Shown here in pieces: positions 31,219 through 35,747 of a stretch of 35,747 nucleotides of DNA. Position 1 is the stretch's first letter. The number at the start of each line of letters is the position of its first letter. This DNA is from Desulfocapsa sp. Lineage in GTDB: Bacteria > Desulfobacterota > Desulfobulbia > Desulfobulbales > Desulfocapsaceae. Location: assembly GCA_021737265.1 (NCBI GenBank), contig JAIPEF010000016.1, positions 1 to 35,747 of the forward strand. Reading direction: 5' to 3'. Under the pieces are notes generated by a model, which was not told the origin of the DNA, did not search any database, and worked only from the letters and a program-made list of their open reading frames with translations. Position numbers and translations under genes: made by a program.

Positions 31219-33903
31219 ATGACAATGCAGCACAGTACCGAACTTTCTGCCGTATTAATGCCTGATGCTTCCATTCAGCTTGAATGGACTCCACCTACTG
31301 CCGGTGGGCTCAAGCATTCAAGCCAGGCGATGCAGGATGAAATCTTCGCCCATTTTACCCTGGAACCGGACGGCTGGCTCTTTTTTCTGGGATTTTGCTC
31401 CACAAGCATTTCCTTGCCGACGTCGCTCACCTTCTGGCGCACATTCTCCGGTCTTTTTATCCGCAAACTTAAACTCACCCCCGAGTTGGAAAATCTGCGC
31501 ACCAATGCGGTCATCCCTTTTGCCAAGGAGGAACGCGCCCACCTGCTGGAATCCGCGCCCCCGATGCCCGGCGGCGAATACCTCACCGACGAAACGCTCT
31601 CATCCATGTGGGGAGAGCTCCATGACATATTTTACCGAAAGATCGATGCCCATAAAGGATCGGTCGCCGATTTTTTCAGGGAGTACAGCCCGGATGTCCA
31701 TCTTGCCGGCCGGATTTATTTCCATCTGGTAGAAAACAAGAATCATGAATCGCCGTTTGCTTTTCTCGCCACCTATTCCACCCGATTGAACGAAGCGGGT
31801 GAATCCAGGCATCTGCCCCTGAAATACGCTTTGGAGGAGTACAAAGACGACAACGAAAAACTGCTGAAGCTGTTAGTCACTGTTGATGACGCTGCCCAGA
31901 AAAGTGGGCTGGTGGCAAGTTTACGTGACAGCGGCGAGTTGTTTTCCCCTCTGGCCTGGTCGTCTAAAGAGGCCTTTGTTTTTCTCCAGGAGATCCCGAT
32001 CTACGAAGAGGCAGGTATCCTCTGCCGCATCCCCAACTGGTGGAAAAAAAAGACAGCCGCCGTCACTATGCAGGTCAGTATCGGCGAAAAGCCTCCGTCC
32101 ATGGTCGGCATGGACGCCCTGCTCGATTTCTCACCCCGACTGATGATTGGGGACACGGAAATCTCCGAGGAAGAGGCCCGCCGGTTGCTGCGCGAGTCAG
32201 AGGGGCTGGCCTTTCTGAAAAACAAATGGGTGGCAGTCGATCCGGAAAAACTGCGGAAGACCCTGGAGGCCTTTGAAAAAGCAGGGGAACTGAACTCGGA
32301 AGAGGGGATTACGCTTCTTGATGCCATGCGCTTTTCGATGAATCCACAGAAATTACTGGGAGAAGCGGTCGCCGATATTGCCGGCATCTCCCACGGTGAG
32401 TGGCTGCGGACGGTATTAGGGCAACTGCAACGGCCCGAGTCCATGGCCAGGGTGAAAACCAGCAGGGCCTTTACGGCCAGGCTGCGCCACTATCAGCAGG
32501 ATGGCCTTAACTGGCTTTTCCATCTGCACAGAATGAAACTTGGCGCCTGTCTCGCCGATGATATGGGCCTTGGCAAGACCGTGCAGATTCTGGCCTTTCT
32601 CGACGCGCTCAAGGGTGAAGCAAAGAAAGCCAAAAAGGTGGGTGCTTCGCTTCTGGTCATCCCCGCTTCACTGCTTGCCAACTGGTCCGCAGAAATTGAA
32701 AACTTTGCCCCAAAGCTCTCCTTTTTTGTCGCTCACCCCGATTTCCATCGACCGGCAACGGTTCCGGTGCCTTCGGCAAAAAAACTGGATGGCCTGGACC
32801 TGGTCATTACCACCTATGCCTTAACCCAGAGGTATGAGTGGATCCAAGGTTACACATGGAACTATGTTATCCTTGATGAGGCCCAGGCCATTAAAAATCC
32901 TGTTACCAAACAGACCAAAGCGGTGAAGAGTCTTTCCGCCGCCAACCGTATCATTATGACCGGCACCCCGGTGGAAAACAGACTATCCGACCTCTGGAGC
33001 CTGTTCGATTTTATCAACCCCGGCCTGCTCGGCAATTCAAAAGAGTTTGGAAATTTCACCAAACGGCTTGCCAACCATCCCGATGGGTACGCCGGGCTGC
33101 GACGGGTGGTCAACCCCTTCATTCTCCGGCGCTTGAAGACCGACAAGTCGATCATCTCCGACCTGCCGGACAAGTTGGAGGTGAAAACCTGGGCCGCCAT
33201 GAGCAAGAAACAGGCCGTCCTCTATGGCGAGGTGGTTGCCACCATCCGGGAGGCCCTCGAACACACTGAAGGCATTCAGCGCAAAGGGCTCATTCTGTCG
33301 GCGCTCATCAAGTTCAAGCAGCTCTGCAACCATCCGTCGCAGTATCTGGGCCTGGACCATTTCGACGAGAAGGAAAGCGGCAAGTTCCAAAGGCTGCGGG
33401 AAATCTGCGAAACCATCCATGAAAAGCGGGAACGGGTGCTGATCTTCACCCAGTTCAAGGAGATGACCGGGCCGCTCGCCCGGTTTCTGGCCACCATTTT
33501 CAACCGGGAGGGCCTGATCCTGCATGGCAGCGTGCCGGTCGGCAAACGAAAAGAGCTGGTCGAAACATTTCAAGGTCGCGATTATGTACCTTTTTTTGTA
33601 TTATCCCTCAAAGCGGGCGGTGTCGGGCTCAATCTGACGGCGGCCAGCCATGTCATCCACTTTGACCGCTGGTGGAATCCGGCGGTGGAGAACCAGGCCA
33701 CCGACCGGGCCTTTCGTATCGGGCAGAAGAAAAATGTCATGGTCCATAAATTTCTGACTCAGGGCACCATCGAAGAAAAGATCGACCGGATGCTGGTCGA
33801 GAAGGCGAAACTCTCCAACGAGGTGGTTGCCGCGTCGGGAGAAAACTGGCTCACCGAGATGAGCAACGAAGAATTGTACGAGTTGTTTACCCTGCAAATC
33901 TGA
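31219..33903 (+). CDS. SNF2-family helicase
   Basis: This is an 894-residue ATPase of the SNF2/Swi2 group. The C-terminal half carries the full motor: ADDMGLGKT (Walker A, about 446-454), ILDEAQAIKN (Walker B, about 551), MTGTPVENRLSDLWS, then LKAGGVGLNLTAASHVIHFD and ATDRAFRIGQ. The N-terminal 400 residues match the accessory region seen in bacterial SNF2 proteins (SFGWxxx-like LLDFSPRLMIGDTEISEEEA) that usually pair with SWIM-domain proteins. It should translocate on or remodel nucleoprotein complexes. The SWIM gene follows 76 bp later in the same direction. A defence role next to the restriction operon is possible but not shown. Confidence 0.93.
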   Translation: MTMQHSTELSAVLMPDASIQLEWTPPTAGGLKHSSQAMQDEIFAHFTLEPDGWLFFLGFCSTSISLPTSLTFWRTFSGLFIRKLKLTPELENLRTNAVIPFAKEERAHLLESAPPMPGGEYLTDETLSSMWGELHDIFYRKIDAHKGSVADFFREYSPDVHLAGRIYFHLVENKNHESPFAFLATYSTRLNEAGESRHLPLKYALEEYKDDNEKLLKLLVTVDDAAQKSGLVASLRDSGELFSPLAWSSKEAFVFLQEIPIYEEAGILCRIPNWWKKKTAAVTMQVSIGEKPPSMVGMDALLDFSPRLMIGDTEISEEEARRLLRESEGLAFLKNKWVAVDPEKLRKTLEAFEKAGELNSEEGITLLDAMRFSMNPQKLLGEAVADIAGISHGEWLRTVLGQLQRPESMARVKTSRAFTARLRHYQQDGLNWLFHLHRMKLGACLADDMGLGKTVQILAFLDALKGEAKKAKKVGASLLVIPASLLANWSAEIENFAPKLSFFVAHPDFHRPATVPVPSAKKLDGLDLVITTYALTQRYEWIQGYTWNYVILDEAQAIKNPVTKQTKAVKSLSAANRIIMTGTPVENRLSDLWSLFDFINPGLLGNSKEFGNFTKRLANHPDGYAGLRRVVNPFILRRLKTDKSIISDLPDKLEVKTWAAMSKKQAVLYGEVVATIREALEHTEGIQRKGLILSALIKFKQLCNHPSQYLGLDHFDEKESGKFQRLREICETIHEKRERVLIFTQFKEMTGPLARFLATIFNREGLILHGSVPVGKRKELVETFQGRDYVPFFVLSLKAGGVGLNLTAASHVIHFDRWWNPAVENQATDRAFRIGQKKNVMVHKFLTQGTIEEKIDRMLVEKAKLSNEVVAASGENWLTEMSNEELYELFTLQI

Positions 33904-33979
33904 TGAAATAGAGGTGAACGGGCGCTGAATTATTTTTCGCGCCTTTTGTGAAGATTATTTTCTCCCGTGGAGAAGCGGA

Positions 33980-34993
33980 ATGAGTTCTTGGGATTATCCA
34001 AAATATGTCACGGTGGCCGAGAAAAAGGCCAAGGCGGCAAAAAAACTTTTGCAGCTCAAGAAAAAAATGCCGGGCATTACGCCGGTCGTCATCGACGGCA
34101 ATACCCTGGCCCGCACCTGGTGGGGCAAGTCGTGGAACAAAAACCTGGAGCGCTATGCCGACTACAGTAACCGCATCGGCCGGGGCAAGAGCTATGTGCG
34201 CCACGGCGCCGTTCTGGACCTTAAGATTAAGGGAGGGCAGGTGACCGCCCTGGTCCAGGGTACCAGGGCCAAACCCTACGAGGTGGTTATCCGTATTTCG
34301 CCGATGAATAAGGCCAACTGGGATCAGATCAGAAAACAATGTCAGGCCGAGTTGCGCTCCCTGCCCGACCTTCTGGCCGGCAAATTCCCCAAGGCGCTGG
34401 GCGAGATCTTCCTGGCCGAAGGCAAGGGGCTGTTCCCTACCCCGCAGGAGATCAGTTTTGACTGCTCCTGTCCGGACTGGGCCACGATGTGCAAGCATGT
34501 GGCCGCCACCCTCTACGGCATCGGAGCTCGGCTTGATGAAGATCCGCTCCTGTTCTTCACCCTGCGGCAGGCCGATACCGAGGAGCTGGTGGCGCGGGCC
34601 GTCCAGGAAAAAACGGGCGATCTGCTGGCCAGAGCGGACAGAAAGAGTTCCAGGGTGATTGGTGAGGCAGACCTGTCCAGCCTCTTCGGCATCGACATGG
34701 ATAGTAAACCGGATTTTGCCGCTGCCGCCAAGTTCGAAAAACCGAAGCGGCCACCCTGTGGGAAAAAGGCCCCGGCTGGCTCGGCTACCGGACAATCCTC
34801 CGGGGTAAAACAATCCCGCACCGCCACCGCCTTGATTGAGGAGATTGTCAGGCAGTACCCGGACGGCACCACTGTGGCCATGCTGGAAGAGGCCACCGGC
34901 TTTCCGCGCACCAAGATTTACGCTATTACAAGCAGGCTCAGACAACAGGGCCGGATCAGCTCTGTGGCCCAGGGTGTCTATGGGAGGCCGTGA
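33980..34993 (+). CDS. SWIM zinc-finger protein, SNF2 partner
   Basis: The 337-residue protein has the SWIM motif CxCx6CxH as Cys162, Cys164, Cys171 and His173 (DCSCPDWATMCKHVAATLYG), a small zinc fold for DNA or protein binding. Before it, TWWGKSWNKNLERYADYSNR is the conserved start of these SNF2-linked proteins. The C-terminal region after a basic linker (about 240-275) ends in a helix-turn-helix-like stretch (VAMLEEATGFPRTKIYAITSRL). The pair SNF2 plus SWIM is common in bacteria, with unknown function. The gene shares the direction of the helicase and probably its transcript. Confidence 0.9.
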   Translation: MSSWDYPKYVTVAEKKAKAAKKLLQLKKKMPGITPVVIDGNTLARTWWGKSWNKNLERYADYSNRIGRGKSYVRHGAVLDLKIKGGQVTALVQGTRAKPYEVVIRISPMNKANWDQIRKQCQAELRSLPDLLAGKFPKALGEIFLAEGKGLFPTPQEISFDCSCPDWATMCKHVAATLYGIGARLDEDPLLFFTLRQADTEELVARAVQEKTGDLLARADRKSSRVIGEADLSSLFGIDMDSKPDFAAAAKFEKPKRPPCGKKAPAGSATGQSSGVKQSRTATALIEEIVRQYPDGTTVAMLEEATGFPRTKIYAITSRLRQQGRISSVAQGVYGRP

Positions 34994-34999
34994 TTCTTT

Positions 35000-35144
35000 C
35001 TAGAGGATGTCCGAGAATGCACTTTTCCCGCAACTCTTCGTTATTTGGAAAATTTTATCCTCGGAATAGTAAGTATATGCCTGTGGTAAAATTTTCAAAA
35101 TGCCTAAATCTGAGAAAAAATTGCTATTCTCGGACAGCCTCTAG
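35000..35144. mobile_element. 145-bp MITE-like element
   Basis: CTAGAGGATGTCCGAGAAT (35000-35018) and its inverted copy ATTCTCGGACAGCCTCTAG (35126-35144) form 19-bp terminal repeats with one mismatch. Inner sequences are also partly complementary (GGAAAATTTTATCC against GGTAAAATTTTC), so the whole unit can fold into a long imperfect hairpin. It encodes nothing. CTAG at both outer ends would suit the YTAR-type target duplication of IS5-group elements. It may also act as a bidirectional terminator. Confidence 0.75.
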
Positions 35145-35457
35145 TACAGCGTAAACGTGGTCTGTCCTCGATTGATTTCCTATTGATTTTTCTTATTTTT
35201 GCAACCTGAAAAAGTGTCACGAAACGTAACAGAGTTTGCGTACGGATAAAAAACAGGATAAACTTGTTTATGTGATCAATTTAACGGCCGCTATTCTATT
35301 GATGAATGACCTCATTTATCGTGACAGCAACAGTGCCGGGCACAATGATAGAAAATCTGCGTTGCGTTGCCGGCTTCGCGAGGCGATGATGATATCAGTG
35401 TGGTTTGACCTTTTTGCTTCCCCCAAAATTGCCGCCCTCCCTGGAGGATAGCCCTCT
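35145..35457. other. Gap with no supported gene
   Basis: A 71-codon open frame (35236-35451) begins at TTG without a ribosome-binding site and resembles nothing I know. The stretch around 35330-35400 may be decayed coding DNA. GGAGG at 35443-35447 belongs to the next short gene. Confidence 0.4.
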
Positions 35458-35625
35458 ATGATCTATATTGAGTTGATATTCAATCTGACCTTGCTGATTT
35501 CCCTCACCATTGTCTCGGGTTTTATCGAAAAGCGCTGGGCGCGCCGAACCCGCATAGGGCTTCTGCTGCAAGGTGTTCTTTTCGGAACCGCCTCGGTGAT
35601 TGGAATGATCGTAAGCGGTAAATAA
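35458..35625 (+). pseudogene. Fragment of a 5TMR-LYT-type membrane sensor domain
   Basis: A 55-codon frame with GGAGG ten bases before its ATG encodes LIFNLTLLISLTIVSGFIEK, then a basic turn RWARRTRIG and LLLQGVLFGTASVIGMIVSGK. Two hydrophobic segments with a basic loop resemble the beginning of the five-helix 5TM-5TMR_LYT domain that opens LytS-like kinases and GGDEF proteins. It stops at TAA 35623 where the family normally continues. It is therefore a truncated remnant, or a small two-helix membrane protein in its own right. Confidence 0.45.
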
Positions 35626-35656
35626 CCCCCATCTTTTATCGCTCCTCCAGATATGT

Positions 35657-35699
35657 CATGATGTCCTCCACAGACTCAATTACCGTGGAGGATATCATG
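35657..35699 (+). promoter_or_regulatory. 15-bp hairpin burying the ribosome-binding site and start codon
   Basis: CATGATGTCCTCCAC (35657-35671) pairs with GTGGAGGATATCATG (35685-35699) with one G-T wobble and a 13-base loop. The right arm contains both GGAGG (35687-35691) and the ATG of the next gene. In mRNA this should block translation initiation, as in stem-loops that protect transposase genes from read-through, or act as a switch. Confidence 0.65.
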
Positions 35700-35747
35700 G
35701 AAAGACCAAAGAGCAGAAAAGAACAGTCAAAGATCAAAAAGCGCAGA
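35697..35747 (+). CDS. Start of an unknown basic protein (cut by window edge)
   Basis: Seventeen codons are visible, reading MERPKSRKEQSKIKKRR, very rich in lysine and arginine. GGAGG lies five bases before the ATG. The basic start and the hairpin over the start codon would suit a transposase or other DNA-binding protein, but no family can be assigned from this much sequence. Confidence 0.45.
   Translation, partial: MERPKSRKEQSKIKKRR

Noticed and set aside
33887..34945. Minus-strand open frame (352 codons) opposite the SWIM gene
   Set aside because: The plus strand carries a complete SWIM motif and good start; the reverse frame is a composition shadow.
35236..35451. 71-codon open frame as a gene
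   Set aside because: It has a TTG start, no ribosome-binding site and no recognisable features.

Overview
The window looks like a chromosomal segment of a mesophilic anaerobe of the Desulfobacterota (Desulfobulbales-like). This is inferred from gene content: a tungsten/molybdenum aldehyde:ferredoxin oxidoreductase (AOR) with dedicated cofactor genes, a MoeA fused to a periplasmic-binding-protein-like domain, a GGM-tailed GroEL, and tight ATGA-overlapped operons. No rRNA or marker gene fixes the taxonomy.

Region 1 (1-10425, almost all minus strand) is a housekeeping and metal-cofactor block. Transcribed right to left, it holds an AI-2E-family permease, an unrecognised 210-residue protein, moeA and a moeA-PBP fusion (all four overlapping), then cfa, then aor, a MoaD/ThiS-like carrier, a ThiF/MoeB-like activating enzyme and an MscS channel. 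The likely theme is making and inserting a pterin cofactor (W or Mo) for AOR. A transposase tail lies at the left edge.

Region 2 (10544-14218, plus strand) is conserved core: ilvE, groES-groEL and a tRNA with CAT anticodon. The groESL upstream region has several inverted repeats but no CIRCE.

Region 3 (14277-20748) is a 6.3 kb accessory island between two identical 64-bp direct repeats, the left one just downstream of the tRNA. It carries a four-gene minus-strand operon (PqqD-like protein, HprK-like kinase, double-domain GT2 glycosyltransferase, nucleotidyltransferase) resembling a peptide-modification system without a recognisable precursor. It also carries a transposase fragment, a tyrosine integrase broken by one in-frame stop, and an intact class II Fic protein.

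Region 4 (20803-30970) is a type I restriction-modification operon packed with accessory genes: hsdM, a DUF1016/YhcG nuclease-like gene, hsdS, a RhuM-family gene, an AbiEi-like (DUF6088) gene, a four-helix-bundle S23 gene and hsdR. Joints between accessory and hsd genes carry duplicated hsd gene ends. The hsdR 5' end occurs three times (84 bp, 55 bp and the full gene), and a diverged copy of the hsdM 3' end, including the ribosome-binding site for the next gene, precedes hsdS. The S23 gene sits in a 416-bp cassette with 25-bp inverted repeats built of GTGAAGG heptamers. The same heptamers occur in frame inside hsdM and near the end of the DUF1016 gene. This modular architecture is the most unusual thing in the window.

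Region 5 (30973-35747) holds a methylguanine-methyltransferase-like fragment, a SNF2 helicase and SWIM zinc-finger pair, a 145-bp MITE-like element, a fragment of a 5TMR-LYT-type membrane domain, and the start of an unknown gene whose ribosome-binding site and start codon lie inside a 15-bp hairpin.
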